Shown here piece after piece: positions 44,901-53,543 of a DNA stretch of 64,000 nucleotides (positions within the stretch are counted from its first letter, which is position 1; every line of letters begins with the position of its first letter). This DNA is from Flavobacterium sp. NKUCC04_CG (GTDB lineage Bacteria; Bacteroidota; Bacteroidia; Flavobacteriales; Flavobacteriaceae), in NCBI RefSeq assembly GCF_019345525.1, contig NZ_JAHKRA010000009.1, forward strand, positions 1-64,000. Direction: 5' to 3'. The translations under genes were made by a program, and so were the position numbers. The notes below the pieces were generated by a model that saw only the letters and a list, made by a program, of their open reading frames with translations, was not told the DNA's origin and searched no databases.

Positions 44901-45023
44901 GGCTTGGTGTTTTCGGGTATACTAACCCTGTTTATTATACCGGCTGTCTATTCGTATTTAGCCAGTACAAAATCTAAAAAAGAGGTCGAAGAAGAACCGG
45001 AAGAACTGGCGCTACCGCAGTAG
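41931..45023 (+). CDS. RND efflux pump permease
   Basis: Inner-membrane proton-driven efflux pump of 1030 residues, 12 helices. The start MSISALSIKKPVLAGVFSLL and REFPLTEPPVISVVTFYAGA are typical of the family. TM4 has the proton-relay acidic pair in GLVVDDAIVVLENI (about 400-413), and GLITKNGILIVEFANH marks the second half. Family members export drugs or hydrophobic compounds (HAE-type). The heavy-metal type (CzcA) is not supported by visible motifs. It is 21 bp after the adaptor gene. Confidence 0.93.
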   Translation: MSISALSIKKPVLAGVFSLLIVILGIVGWKQLGIREFPLTEPPVISVVTFYAGASPDVIASKLTKPMEESIAEANGIRTISSESREQVSVISIEFNREVNIEDALNDVRDKVAKSRKQLPTDVDPPIVQKASSPDNLVAFLEVESDTKDIKEVSHLASTIIKDRIQSIPGINNVAIVGEHKYAMRLRFEPAKLAAFQLTPEDIRQALNRENIDLPAGRIEGANNELSIRTMGRLTTAEDFEQMIIKQVGATVIRLRDIGSAELGEVNERTAIINGTDNLNRVGIGVAIQIQRGANAIEVVDEFYRRLDQLRKDIPSEYRLIVGFDFTQSVRDSIAEVEETLFIAFGLVVLIIFLFLRDWRSTIIPVIAIPVSILSAFFIMYIAGFSINILTLLGLVLSIGLVVDDAIVVLENIYKKIEEGMTPIQAAFKGSKEIYFAVMSTTITLAAVFLPIVFMGGISGQLFKEFAVVVSGSVLVSAFVALTLTPMLSAYFLKKKETPSWFYRVTEPFFVRLNNGYAHLLQAFMKVRWLSWVFLGAMAVLIYFIGKQLPSELAPVEDRSNMSLIAIAPEGVSFDYMKKHMTEVGEYVNNSTEGLYQTYSMVAISFIPAPAPVNVAVQSIYLKNPKDRKSSIQDLYNQYGAASADFRGFLLFPYLPPTIGSRYGGGMPIQFVLQSQNLDSLTAVLPKFLTAARQSKKLMFIDADLKINKPELKINIDRQKAALMGVSMEEVAHTLQLSFSGQRYGYYLRNDRQYEVIGQLERQHRNDNSDLNAIYVRSLSGAMIPLTNLITMEEAVSPAAIYRYDQYTSATVSAAMAPGVSLAEGIEEIELIKKQVLGEHFKSSLAGQSRDYVESQGNIAFTLVLALLLIYMILAAQFGSLRDPLTIMLTVPMAVAGALVSLYWFDQSLNVFSQIGIITLVGLITKNGILIVEFANHLKQTGLSKSEAVVQAAVQRFRPILMTSLAMIFGALPIALTANSRQSLGIVIAGGLVFSGILTLFIIPAVYSYLASTKSKKEVEEEPEELALPQ

Positions 45024-45045
45024 AAATCGGATATTAAATCACACA

Positions 45046-45101
45046 GCCTTGGGCACTTAGTAGCACTATCTACAAAAGGAGCTATCCGTGTTCCAAGGCT
45101 T
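45046..45101 (+). other. Hairpin-bearing gap between pump and channel genes
   Basis: AGCCTTGG (45046-45053) pairs with CCAAGGCT (45094-45101) around a 40-nt loop. It sits in the 102-bp gap between the RND permease and TolC-like genes and has no T run; it may set mRNA stability or partial termination within the operon. Confidence 0.4.
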
Positions 45102-45125
45102 TGTAATCATAAAAAATAAGTATAG

Positions 45126-46475
45126 ATGCAAACAAAATTCACATATATAATAACCGCGTTGCTCTGGATGAGTACCGTAACGGTTTTGCATGCCCAAACG
45201 GCATCACTAAGCATGAAGGAAGCTTTGGATCGAGCAAAAAATGGTAATAAAACCATACAGCTTCAAGTTCTGGAAGAGCGTCTAGCACAAGAGCAGGTTC
45301 GAGAATCCAAAAGTCATTTACTACCACAGATAGGGGCGAATATGGGGTATTCCTATTATTTTGACCGTCAGCAAATCTTTTTACCGGGCTTTTTTGCAGG
45401 TACAACCAATCCGGTAGAAGATGTGGCGGTTGGAGGAAGAAACACCTTCAACGGTGTGGTCAGTTTACAACAACCCATCCTCGCATTAGGCGCACAACAA
45501 CTTACCAAAGCATCTAAAATCAATGAGAAATTAGAACGCGAAAAAACCGCCGATCTGCAAAGTCGGGTAGCATTGCAAGTTTCCACCCGGTATTTAGAGA
45601 TGCTTATGATGAATCGCCAACTTGAATTACTCGAACAAAGTGTTGAGCGCAACAAAAGTGCCTTAAAAGATGCCCGGGCTTTATTTGCTCAGGGACGCAA
45701 TTTAAAAACGGATACATTGCGCAGTGCGATAGCCGTTTCGCAAATGAATTCGTCCGTTTCTTACTTAAAAAATAACATAGAAGTGGCGGCTATGGATTTA
45801 AAAAGACTGATCGGATGGGAAGTGTCTGAGGAGTTTCAACTGAGCGATTCGCTGGAAATTGATCCCGGTATTCGTTATAGTGCTTATTACAAGCTAGAAG
45901 AAACCGGGCAATTGGCCGAAGAACATAGAAAGGACGTCAGTATTCAAAAACTCAGTATAGACTTACAACAGCGAAAAATTAAAGTGGCTCAGTCTGCCTG
46001 GTGGCCTCAACTGTCCTTGATTGGACAATATCAATTGCAGGCACAAGCCGATGATTTAAAACTGGCTTCCTATGTTTGGCCCAACACCTCTTTTGTCGGA
46101 TTGCAACTCAATATACCTATTTTTAATGGTAACCGTACGCATTCACAAATTCGCCAAGCCAGCATAAAAGCCGAACAAGAAGAAATACGCCTTAGCGATT
46201 TAAAAGACGCCGTAAAAACTGAATTGGCCACTTTGGTGAGTCAGTGGAAAGAAGGCATCACTCAGTTAGATATTCAAACCACTACGGTTAATTCAGCCGA
46301 AGTAAACCACCAGATGATCGAGGCTCGTTTTAAAAATGGGCTGAGTTCCCGCTTGGAATTGACAGATGCCGAATTGGCCTTAACACAAACTAAAATTAAT
46401 TACCTCGCTACGGTCTACCGTTTGCGTTTGCTTGATGTGCAACTGCAAGCCGCTATGGGACTCCTAAATCTATAA
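45126..46475 (+). CDS. TolC-family outer membrane efflux channel
   Basis: Outer membrane channel of 449 residues with a signal peptide (MQTKFTYIITALLWMSTVTV, cut after HAQ). Two TolC-type repeats of long helices are seen (LSMKEALDRAKNGNKTIQLQ; then VSIQKLSIDLQQRKIKVAQS) and the late LGL/ELTDAELALTQTKINYLA helix. It completes the tripartite pump with the RND and adaptor proteins upstream. Confidence 0.92.
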   Translation: MQTKFTYIITALLWMSTVTVLHAQTASLSMKEALDRAKNGNKTIQLQVLEERLAQEQVRESKSHLLPQIGANMGYSYYFDRQQIFLPGFFAGTTNPVEDVAVGGRNTFNGVVSLQQPILALGAQQLTKASKINEKLEREKTADLQSRVALQVSTRYLEMLMMNRQLELLEQSVERNKSALKDARALFAQGRNLKTDTLRSAIAVSQMNSSVSYLKNNIEVAAMDLKRLIGWEVSEEFQLSDSLEIDPGIRYSAYYKLEETGQLAEEHRKDVSIQKLSIDLQQRKIKVAQSAWWPQLSLIGQYQLQAQADDLKLASYVWPNTSFVGLQLNIPIFNGNRTHSQIRQASIKAEQEEIRLSDLKDAVKTELATLVSQWKEGITQLDIQTTTVNSAEVNHQMIEARFKNGLSSRLELTDAELALTQTKINYLATVYRLRLLDVQLQAAMGLLNL

Positions 46476-46499
46476 CTCCTAAAAATCGAAAATTAAAAT

Positions 46500-47927
46500 A
46501 TGAATACAACTAGTAAACCTTCTATAGAAAATACTGCAATACATCATAAACGCTGGATGACGTTGTCTTTATTGTGTGTCGCTCAGTTTATAGTTATCAT
46601 GGATACCTCCATAATTGGAGTAGCACTGCCTGCGATACAAGTTGATTTGGGATATTCTCAAGTGGGACTACAGTGGATTTTTAACGCCTATGTTATCCTT
46701 TTCGGGGGCTTTTTACTGCTGGGGGGACGTTTGTCTGACCTATTTGGTGCGCGAAAAGTTTTTATGTGGGGTTTTTTCGTACTGACTGTGGCTTCGCTTT
46801 TGGCAGGAGTAGCTTGGTCTGAGGCAGCTTTGAATACGGGCCGTGCCCTACAAGGTTTGGGCTCAGCTTTGATTGCACCCGCAGCCCTGACTTCGGTCTT
46901 GGCTACTTTTAAAGATCCCAAAGAACTCAATAAAGCTTTGGGTTTCTGGGGAGCTTCGGCAGCGGCAGGGGGTTCGGCAGGAGTCTTCCTCGGAGGAGCA
47001 ATCACCGAGTGGCTTTCTTGGCATTGGACTTTTCTGATCAATATACCCTTGGGTATATTGGTACTGATTTTTAGTAAAAAACTGCTTTTTAAAGGAACCA
47101 CTCAAAAGGGAAAGGTAGATATTTTGGGAGCGATTTTAGCTACTTTGGCGTTGATTATTGCGGTTTATGCAATTGTATCTGCAGAAGGGGCTGGCTGGCA
47201 ATCGGTGCAAACCATTGGTTTATTAGTCCTTGCTGTGGTCTTGGCGCTTGTTTTTCTCTTTGTTCAAAAACAAAAGAGCGATCCTTTGGTTCCATTGTCC
47301 ATCTTTAAAAGACCTAATCTACTATCGGGAAATATCGTTATGGCTTTGCTAGCAGCTGCTTGGATTCCCCTGTGGTTTTTCCTAAATATCTATTTACAGC
47401 AAACACTAAATTACTCAGCTTTTAACAGTGGTTTAGCCCTATTGCCCATGACGATTGCCATCATGTTTTTGATGGTGGGAATGACAGGAAAACTGGTCGC
47501 TAAATTCGGGTTTAAAACCAACTTAATTGCCGGTTTGTTGGCTTTGACAATTTCTTTATTGTTGTTTAGTACCATTCCTTCCGACGGTACTTTTTTAATA
47601 CACGTATTACCGGCATCTCTATTGGGAGCTTTGGGAATGTCGCTGGCTTATATACCGGGTACGATTGCTTCGATGTCGGGTGCAAAACCCGAGGAAACCG
47701 GACTTGCATCGGGCTTGGTCAATACCAGTTATCAAGTAGGCTCTGCCTTGGGATTGGCAATTATAGTGGCGATCGCATCGGCTAAAACAACTGCAACTGT
47801 TGCGAGTGGTGCGGCACAAGGAGTCGCACTGAATACCGGTTTTCAAACTGCATTTTTCGCCGCTGCCGTTATAGCAGCAGTGGCTGTAATTATTGCCGCT
47901 GTCAGCATTAAAAAGTTAAAACCCTAA
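46500..47927 (+). CDS. MFS transporter, DHA2 (EmrB/QacA-like) type
   Basis: Drug/proton antiporter of 475 residues with about 14 hydrophobic helices. The N-terminus has FIVIMDTSIIGVALPAIQVD, whose Asp is characteristic of the DHA2 group, then GGRLSDLFGARKVFMWG (loop 2-3 motif) and GLGSALIAPAALTSVLATF (motif C region). Likely exports drugs, dyes or organic cations. It starts 24 bp after the TolC gene on the same strand, so the operon joins an RND pump and an MFS pump. Confidence 0.9.
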   Translation: MNTTSKPSIENTAIHHKRWMTLSLLCVAQFIVIMDTSIIGVALPAIQVDLGYSQVGLQWIFNAYVILFGGFLLLGGRLSDLFGARKVFMWGFFVLTVASLLAGVAWSEAALNTGRALQGLGSALIAPAALTSVLATFKDPKELNKALGFWGASAAAGGSAGVFLGGAITEWLSWHWTFLINIPLGILVLIFSKKLLFKGTTQKGKVDILGAILATLALIIAVYAIVSAEGAGWQSVQTIGLLVLAVVLALVFLFVQKQKSDPLVPLSIFKRPNLLSGNIVMALLAAAWIPLWFFLNIYLQQTLNYSAFNSGLALLPMTIAIMFLMVGMTGKLVAKFGFKTNLIAGLLALTISLLLFSTIPSDGTFLIHVLPASLLGALGMSLAYIPGTIASMSGAKPEETGLASGLVNTSYQVGSALGLAIIVAIASAKTTATVASGAAQGVALNTGFQTAFFAAAVIAAVAVIIAAVSIKKLKP

Positions 47928-48017
47928 AGCGATCACAGAGCGATGAAGATGGTAATTAGTGAAACAACGGCTAATTTTCAGTAGTTGGGTCGCTGTGACT
48001 GTTGGTATTGAATACAG

Positions 48018-48080
48018 TAAATCTTACAAATCAAAGCCAAAATTACATAAGATAAAGAATAGCATATCGTCGCACCTTTG
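48018..48080 (+). promoter_or_regulatory. Metal-regulon promoter of HMA/lipoprotein pair
   Basis: TAAATCTTACAAATCAAA (48018-48035), the best copy of the element, with ACAAA starting 51 nt before TTTG at 48077 (CACCTTTG). Confidence 0.78.
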
Positions 48081-48112
48081 TAAGGTAGTTAAACATTAAA
48101 AAATCAAAAAAA

Positions 48113-48334
48113 ATGGAAGATAAAAAATTTCAATTCAAGACCAATATCAATTGCAGCAGCTGCGTATCTAAAGTAACACCTTTTCTAAATGAGGCAGCAG
48201 GCGAAAACCAATGGGAAGTAGATACTACAAACAGATTTAAGGTGTTAACGGTAGTTTCAAAAGGAATTACGGAACAACAGATTGTGGACTCGGTTGAAAA
48301 AGCCGGTTTTAAAATTGAAGCCGTAAGCGAATAA
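48113..48334 (+). CDS. HMA-domain copper chaperone
   Basis: Heavy-metal-associated protein of 73 residues, a single HMA domain: FKTNINCSSCVSKVTPFLNE with an intact CxxC (CSSC), then GITEQQIVDSVEKAGFKIEA. Likely carries Cu(I) in the cytoplasm to CopA or a regulator. It is preceded by the best copy of the shared promoter element and followed by a hairpin and the metal-binding lipoprotein gene. Confidence 0.88.
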   Translation: MEDKKFQFKTNINCSSCVSKVTPFLNEAAGENQWEVDTTNRFKVLTVVSKGITEQQIVDSVEKAGFKIEAVSE

Positions 48335-48339
48335 AAAGG

Positions 48340-48372
48340 AATGATATCGCTGTATTTTCAAGCGATATCATT
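48340..48372 (+). terminator. Hairpin between HMA and lipoprotein genes
   Basis: Stem AATGATATCGCT / AGCGATATCATT, 12 bp, loop 9 nt, with only a weak T-rich tail. It may be a partial terminator that makes the downstream gene less expressed. Confidence 0.6.
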
Positions 48373-48423
48373 TATCTTTAAATAAAAAAAGCGCCATTAA
48401 ATACCATTTTAAAAAAGAGAATT

Positions 48424-49374
48424 ATGAAAAATGTAAAAAACACCTTGTTGGGCTTAACGGTGGCAGTTACCACTTTAACAGCTTGTAACAAGACAGCTAA
48501 CAAAGATAACACTCCTGAAATGACAACAGAACAACACGCCAATCACGATCAAGTATATGCTTGTCCTATGCATCCTGAAGTAACCGGAGCAAAAGGAGAT
48601 AAATGCAGTAAATGCGGTATGGAATTACAGGCTGTAAACAAGCAAGCTGCTGCTGAGATAGCGGTAAAGATTTCAACCACGCCAGCAGTTATCGAAGCGG
48701 GAAAAAGCACCAACCTTGCTATTGCAGTAACGGATGGCCTAAAGCCGATTTCGTTAGAAGAGGCTCACGAAATGAAGATGCATTTGTTGTTGGTTAGTGA
48801 AGATTTGAGTTGGTTTGACCATATTCATCCTCAAGAGCAAAAAGACGGGACTTATACCATATCCGAAACGTTTCCCAACGGTGGTAACTATTTGATATTT
48901 ACGGACTATAAGCCTGTTGGATTAGCCGGAGCTGTTGATATGCAAAAGGTTGAAGTAACAGGGGCACCCGTAGTATCAAAGATGGATTATAAGCCCAAAT
49001 TAGTTGCTGAGGTGGACGGTTATAAAATGACCTTGCTCAACGGAGCAGATTTTAAAACGAACGGCAGTCAAGATTTACAGTTTTCGGTAGAAAAGAACGG
49101 TAAAAAATTAGTGGAATCTGATTTTGAAAACTATTTAGGCGCGAAGGCTCACATTGTGATGATCGGTAAGGAAGATAAAGATTTCCTTCACATACATCCT
49201 ATATCGGACAAGCGTTTCCCAATTTATGCGCAAACCACTATTAAAAAAGCCGGTACGTATAGAATGTGGGCACAGTTTCAAATTAATGGAAAACTGCATA
49301 CTGCAGACTTTACGGTAAACGTAGGAGAAGGTGCAACAGCAACATCAGATGCTCACAGCGGTCACCAACATTAA
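48424..49374 (+). CDS. Copper-binding lipoprotein with YHS-like metal domain
   Basis: Lipoprotein of 316 residues (signal with lipobox LTAC). Residues 45-72 hold a heavy-metal-binding motif: YACPMHPEVTGAKGDKCSKC-GMEL, a Cys/Met/His-rich module. The rest forms beta domains with several HxH/His clusters (WFDHIHPQEQ, DFLHIHPISD) and a His-rich C-terminus (AHSGHQH). It probably binds periplasmic or surface copper. It is cotranscribed with, or closely follows, the HMA chaperone. Confidence 0.82.
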   Translation: MKNVKNTLLGLTVAVTTLTACNKTANKDNTPEMTTEQHANHDQVYACPMHPEVTGAKGDKCSKCGMELQAVNKQAAAEIAVKISTTPAVIEAGKSTNLAIAVTDGLKPISLEEAHEMKMHLLLVSEDLSWFDHIHPQEQKDGTYTISETFPNGGNYLIFTDYKPVGLAGAVDMQKVEVTGAPVVSKMDYKPKLVAEVDGYKMTLLNGADFKTNGSQDLQFSVEKNGKKLVESDFENYLGAKAHIVMIGKEDKDFLHIHPISDKRFPIYAQTTIKKAGTYRMWAQFQINGKLHTADFTVNVGEGATATSDAHSGHQH

Positions 49375-49734
49375 TCGGTTCTACTAAATTTATAAAGTTA
49401 ATTGTTTAAAAAACGATCAGTAGCTTGTCTGCTGCTCGTTTTTTTGTTAAAATAGTTTTTGCGTTGTGGCTGTTTAATCAAGCGATGCTGTTGGGCGTAT
49501 ATTATACCCATAGAGCGTATTATTAGTTGCTATACAAGAATTTATAAGGATTTTTTTATCGATACCGTCGCCTTTCCAACTGTTGTCCTTGGAATACCTT
49601 TATTTTGCTATTCTCTAGTTGTCCTTTAGTTGGTTGGCAGGGTTTATTACTCCTACAGTATTATAGGTCTATTTTATTTCATATGGAGATTATTATAAGC
49701 ATGATCTATCAATGCCTAAGATTTATTTGCTGTT
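49375..49734. other. Intergenic region, 360 bp
   Basis: A weak terminator-like hairpin (ACGATCAGTAG / CTGCTGCTCGT, T7) is at about 49412-49447. Nothing else is clear up to the hipA stop. Confidence 0.45.
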
Positions 49735-51021
49735 TTACAAGTTTCGCAACAGCGTAGAATCAATGGCTTTGGCGAGTTTTTCATCGACCTGATATTGTTT
49801 GGCATAAGCGGGCCATTGCTGTACTATTTCCAAGACTTCTTCTATGATAATTTGCGGTTGGCGGATAGAGTTTTGCTGCGCAATAGTGAGTAGGTCCGAG
49901 CGTAAAAAATCTTTTCTCTTACCGTTGATGCTGAGGTTGTGTTGGTTTACCCATTCGCTATCGGGACGGTAGGCATGGCAAATATCGTAGGCAGGTGCTA
50001 AGTGCCATTTGCCGTTCGGTAGCATTAAAAAAGCAAAATTTTTGGTATGATCATCGCAGTTTCTTGCCAGTACATTAAACACCAGTCGGCGAAACATTTG
50101 TTCGGCTTCGGCATAGGAAAGTTTTAATAACCGCATACTTTGAAATAATTGTTCGTAACTATAACTTGCAACTTGATTAAAATCGTAGTGTTGTAAGGCA
50201 CAAAAAGTCTGTACGTGCAGTTTTTGGTTGCCTTTTAAACGATCAAAGCGCTTGGTCATAAAATGTGCCCGTCCTTCTTCTTCAATCAAGCGGCATTCCG
50301 TCATGTCAATACCGGCATCGGTAGCCATTTTGTAATAGGCCATTTCTACACGACCGTATCCATAGGTTGTGCCGAATTGTGTGTCATTGACCCCATCGAA
50401 TTTTATCAGCCAATGTTCAAAATCATCATCTTGAAGGGTTTGCCCAGATTTGATTATTCCTGTGGTTTCATTGTAGGCAATGATAGCTTTCGGGCGTGCA
50501 CCACCCGCTGAGGTTCCCATTTTTAGTACGTCTAACAAAACGTCTTGCATTTCGTAATCGGTGTGGGCTTCAAAGCGTTCTTTACTGTCGAGTAGGTGCA
50601 TCGTGGTTTCTATAAGACTAGAAAGTTCTATGGTTTTTGATGCAGTTTTTGTGGATAGGGTGGTGGGCTCAAATTCCAAAGCTCCCATTCCTCTATTACC
50701 GATAAAACAGAGCAATTCAACGGGGTTTAAGGAATTTTCGGGACGCCCATTTCGGGCCAACCAGCTGTTGATTAATTCATTCCCATATCGGTCTGGCAAA
50801 GAATCGGCCAATAAACCAGCTAAGCCTTTAAAGGTTGCGGTATGTCGGAGCTCTGGAAAGGCGTATACCTCGGATGATAAGGGCATCTTTATCGGTGCAA
50901 GCTGTAAGCCAGCTGAACTGAATTTTTTGTCGTATTCAAAAAAACCGAGATCCTGTTGTGAATCCCAGGCTACGGCACCAATTCTTTTTCCCCATAGTTT
51001 TACAAATGCAGTGGTTACCAT
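49735..51021 (-). CDS. HipA-family toxin kinase
   Basis: Serine/threonine kinase of the HipA family, 428 residues, which in characterised cases phosphorylates a tRNA synthetase and stops growth. The N-terminal couple domain (LWGKRIGAVAWDSQQDLGFF, FKGLAGLLADSLPDRYGNEL) precedes the kinase part, with HWLIKFDGVNDTQFG, then RNCDDHTKNFAFLM carrying the catalytic Asp, and LAPAYDICHAYRP for the metal-binding Asp. It is preceded by an overlapping HipB-like gene. Confidence 0.88.
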   Translation of the reverse strand: MVTTAFVKLWGKRIGAVAWDSQQDLGFFEYDKKFSSAGLQLAPIKMPLSSEVYAFPELRHTATFKGLAGLLADSLPDRYGNELINSWLARNGRPENSLNPVELLCFIGNRGMGALEFEPTTLSTKTASKTIELSSLIETTMHLLDSKERFEAHTDYEMQDVLLDVLKMGTSAGGARPKAIIAYNETTGIIKSGQTLQDDDFEHWLIKFDGVNDTQFGTTYGYGRVEMAYYKMATDAGIDMTECRLIEEEGRAHFMTKRFDRLKGNQKLHVQTFCALQHYDFNQVASYSYEQLFQSMRLLKLSYAEAEQMFRRLVFNVLARNCDDHTKNFAFLMLPNGKWHLAPAYDICHAYRPDSEWVNQHNLSINGKRKDFLRSDLLTIAQQNSIRQPQIIIEEVLEIVQQWPAYAKQYQVDEKLAKAIDSTLLRNL

Positions 51022-51359
51022 AATACGGGGTCGTTATCGCTTTGATTCGTTTTTTTAGTTGCTCTTAATCGTTCTCTTTCTGCTTCTTTTGCCAGTGTGA
51101 TGGGACTGATTTTTGGAACTGCCGTGAAGTGTTCCAGTACATAAAGCGCGTCGAGTGTACGTAGTATTTTTATGAGATTGAATACGGTGATGTTCTCTCC
51201 GCGTTCTGCTAGGCTTAACGTGGATCTACTCATAGCGGCTTGTTCGGCAAGCTGGTCTTGAGTGAGATTTTGACTGATTCGTCTCGTTTTAATGAAAGTA
51301 CCGATCTTTCTTAAAAGTGCTGCATCACTATAGTTTACTTGGTATGATAAGTCATTCAT
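51015..51359 (-). CDS. HipB-family antitoxin
   Basis: HTH antitoxin of 114 residues: an XRE helix-turn-helix (LLRKIGTFIKTRRISQNLTQ, then LAEQAAMSRSTLSLAERGEN). Its stop overlaps the hipA start by 7 nt, giving an antitoxin-then-toxin operon. Family HipB represses its own operon and masks HipA; a C-terminal basic tail (RLRATKKTNQSDNDP) extends from the domain. Confidence 0.85.
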   Translation of the reverse strand: MNDLSYQVNYSDAALLRKIGTFIKTRRISQNLTQDQLAEQAAMSRSTLSLAERGENITVFNLIKILRTLDALYVLEHFTAVPKISPITLAKEAERERLRATKKTNQSDNDPVLW

Positions 51360-51650
51360 TACTTGCTATTTTATAGTTAATGATTCTTTTGTCATTCAAA
51401 TTTATATATTTTTTTCGGTTTTAAAAAATTTTTAACACGAATGATATGTCATTCATTAAGCTTTATTTTAGTTATTAATGAATTGTTTTTCATTCATGTT
51501 TTGATTATTCTTAAGGCTGTGATGAAAATAGGTTTTAGCAAAATACACAGCCAATTCTAGTTATTTATTACTTATATGCTCTAGGAATCACGACTGTTAT
51601 CTAGCTTCTTTTAAATGAGAAGTGTGGTATTATTTTCGAATAAATAAAAT

Positions 51651-53078
51651 CTATTTTTTATTCCAAAATTGCATATTGGGAAAGTTGTATTTACTGTTGT
51701 CAAACACCGGATCTTTCCCTGCTTTGAGTTGTTCGTTATAATCTTTAAAGAGCACCACCACTTTTTTGTGCAATAGCAAAATAGCGATGAGGTTGAGCCA
51801 AGCCATTAAACCTACACCGATATCCCCCAGTACCCAGGCGGTTTTTGCCGTGGTCATACACCCGATAAAGGTGGAGAACAATATTATGATGCGTAAGCTC
51901 CAGATCAATAGTTTGCTTTTGTTGTTGCGCATGACAAAGCTGATGTTGCTTTCGGCTATATAGTAATATGCCATTATGGTTGTAAAGGCAAAGAAAGTTA
52001 GGGCAATGGCAACAAATCCGCTACCGAGTAGGGGAAAGTGCTGTGAAACGGCAAATTGGGTGAATTCGGGTCCCATTTCTACCTGAGGTAGATTTTCAAC
52101 GAGAAAACCTCCTTTGGGATTCACCACGTTATACTGTCCGGTGAATAAAATCATTAAGGCAGTAGCTGTACAGACGAATAGGGTATCTACATAAACGGAA
52201 AATCCTTGAACGAGTCCTTGCTTTACGGGATGAGAAACCTCTGCTGCTGCTGCTGCATGCGGAGCGGTTCCTTGCCCGGCTTCGTTGCTGTAAATACCGC
52301 GTTTTACTCCCCATGAAATGGCCAAACCAACGATACCTCCAAAAGTGGCATCGAGGCTAAAAGCGGAACTAAAGATCAGTGAAAAAACCGCGGGAACTTG
52401 ATGGATGTTAATCGCAATAATAATCAGCGACATCAATATATAAGATCCAGCCATAAAGGGTACCACGTATTCAGCTACGCGACTGATTCTCTTTACACCT
52501 CCTATGATGATGATTCCCAAAAGTACAGCCAATCCGATTCCCGTATAATACAAGGGGATGTCAAAAGCGGATTTTACCGCAACCGAGATGCTGTTGCTCT
52601 GTACACTTGGCAGTAAAAAACCGGTACTGATAATGGTTACTATGGCAAAAGCCCAAGCAAAAGCTTTGTTGTTGAGTCCTCGCAAAATATAAAAGGCAGG
52701 ACCTCCTCGATATTGTCCGTCTTTTTCCACTTTATACATTTGTCCTAAAGTAGCTTCAACGATGGCCGAGGCACTGCCTAAAAAAGCAATCGCCCACATC
52801 CAAAACACAGCTCCAGGTCCACCCATAGCTATTGCAGTCGCTACTCCCGCTATATTTCCTGTGCCGACTCTGCCCGAAATGGCCAGTGAAAAGGCTTGAA
52901 AAGACGTGATTCCCTTGTCGGAAGCACTATTTTTAAAAAGCAATAAAACCATTTGCCTGAGGTAAGTGATCTGGGGCATTTTAAAGCGAATACTGAAGTA
53001 AACACCCGTTAATAAACATAGAAACACCAAAACATCACTCCAAACAACATTGTAAATCTTTTCTATTAGCAGTTCCAT
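51651..53078 (-). CDS. Sodium:alanine symporter (AGCS family)
   Basis: Inner-membrane Na+-coupled amino acid carrier of 475 residues with about 11 helices. The AGCS hallmarks are visible: RVGTGNIAGVATAIAMGGPG (about 70-89), then GGPAFYILRGL and SNEAGQGTAPHAAAAAEVSH-PVKQG. Family members take up alanine or glycine. Single gene. Confidence 0.92.
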   Translation of the reverse strand: MELLIEKIYNVVWSDVLVFLCLLTGVYFSIRFKMPQITYLRQMVLLLFKNSASDKGITSFQAFSLAISGRVGTGNIAGVATAIAMGGPGAVFWMWAIAFLGSASAIVEATLGQMYKVEKDGQYRGGPAFYILRGLNNKAFAWAFAIVTIISTGFLLPSVQSNSISVAVKSAFDIPLYYTGIGLAVLLGIIIIGGVKRISRVAEYVVPFMAGSYILMSLIIIAINIHQVPAVFSLIFSSAFSLDATFGGIVGLAISWGVKRGIYSNEAGQGTAPHAAAAAEVSHPVKQGLVQGFSVYVDTLFVCTATALMILFTGQYNVVNPKGGFLVENLPQVEMGPEFTQFAVSQHFPLLGSGFVAIALTFFAFTTIMAYYYIAESNISFVMRNNKSKLLIWSLRIIILFSTFIGCMTTAKTAWVLGDIGVGLMAWLNLIAILLLHKKVVVLFKDYNEQLKAGKDPVFDNSKYNFPNMQFWNKK

Positions 53079-53360
53079 TTCTATGAGTTTAAATGTTAAT
53101 GAATTGCTAAAGTATAGAAAACAAATGAGAAATGTATTGTGGCTGGCTGTTTATTTTATCAAGTAATTAGGGTGAAATAGGAGAAAATGCATGACAAACA
53201 ACAAAAGAAAAACCATATTTATTTTTGTCTGCTGTATCGAAGATTCTTGATTGAGTAAAGAGTATAACCACCTGCTAATCGAATGATCTTGACACAGGCG
53301 GTTTTTTGAATAAAAGGGCAAATCTGTAAAAGAACTGGATAAGTGTAGGTACATCGGTTT

Positions 53361-53525
53361 TTAGGTATGAGACAGCAAGGGAATCATCAGCTGTTGTTGT
53401 TCAAATACTGCTGCGAGATTTTCGGATACAAACAAAGTGAGGTCTTCATCTTTATAGCGCTCAAAAGAGGTTTTTAATCCCAATGGTGTAAAACCAATTT
53501 TGATAATTCTTATTCTAAATTTCAT
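53361..53525 (-). CDS. Possible small hypothetical protein (54 aa)
   Basis: A 54-codon ATG-TAA frame reads MKFRIRIIKIGFTPLGLKTS, then FERYKDEDLTLFVSENL and FEQQQLMIPLLSHT. The composition is protein-like, with a helical end. It overlaps the 5' region of the AraC-like fragment on the other strand, so at most one of them may be a full gene here. No family recognised. Confidence 0.3.
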   Translation of the reverse strand: MKFRIRIIKIGFTPLGLKTSFERYKDEDLTLFVSENLAAVFEQQQLMIPLLSHT

Positions 53526-53543
53526 CCTCAAATCATCAAGTAT

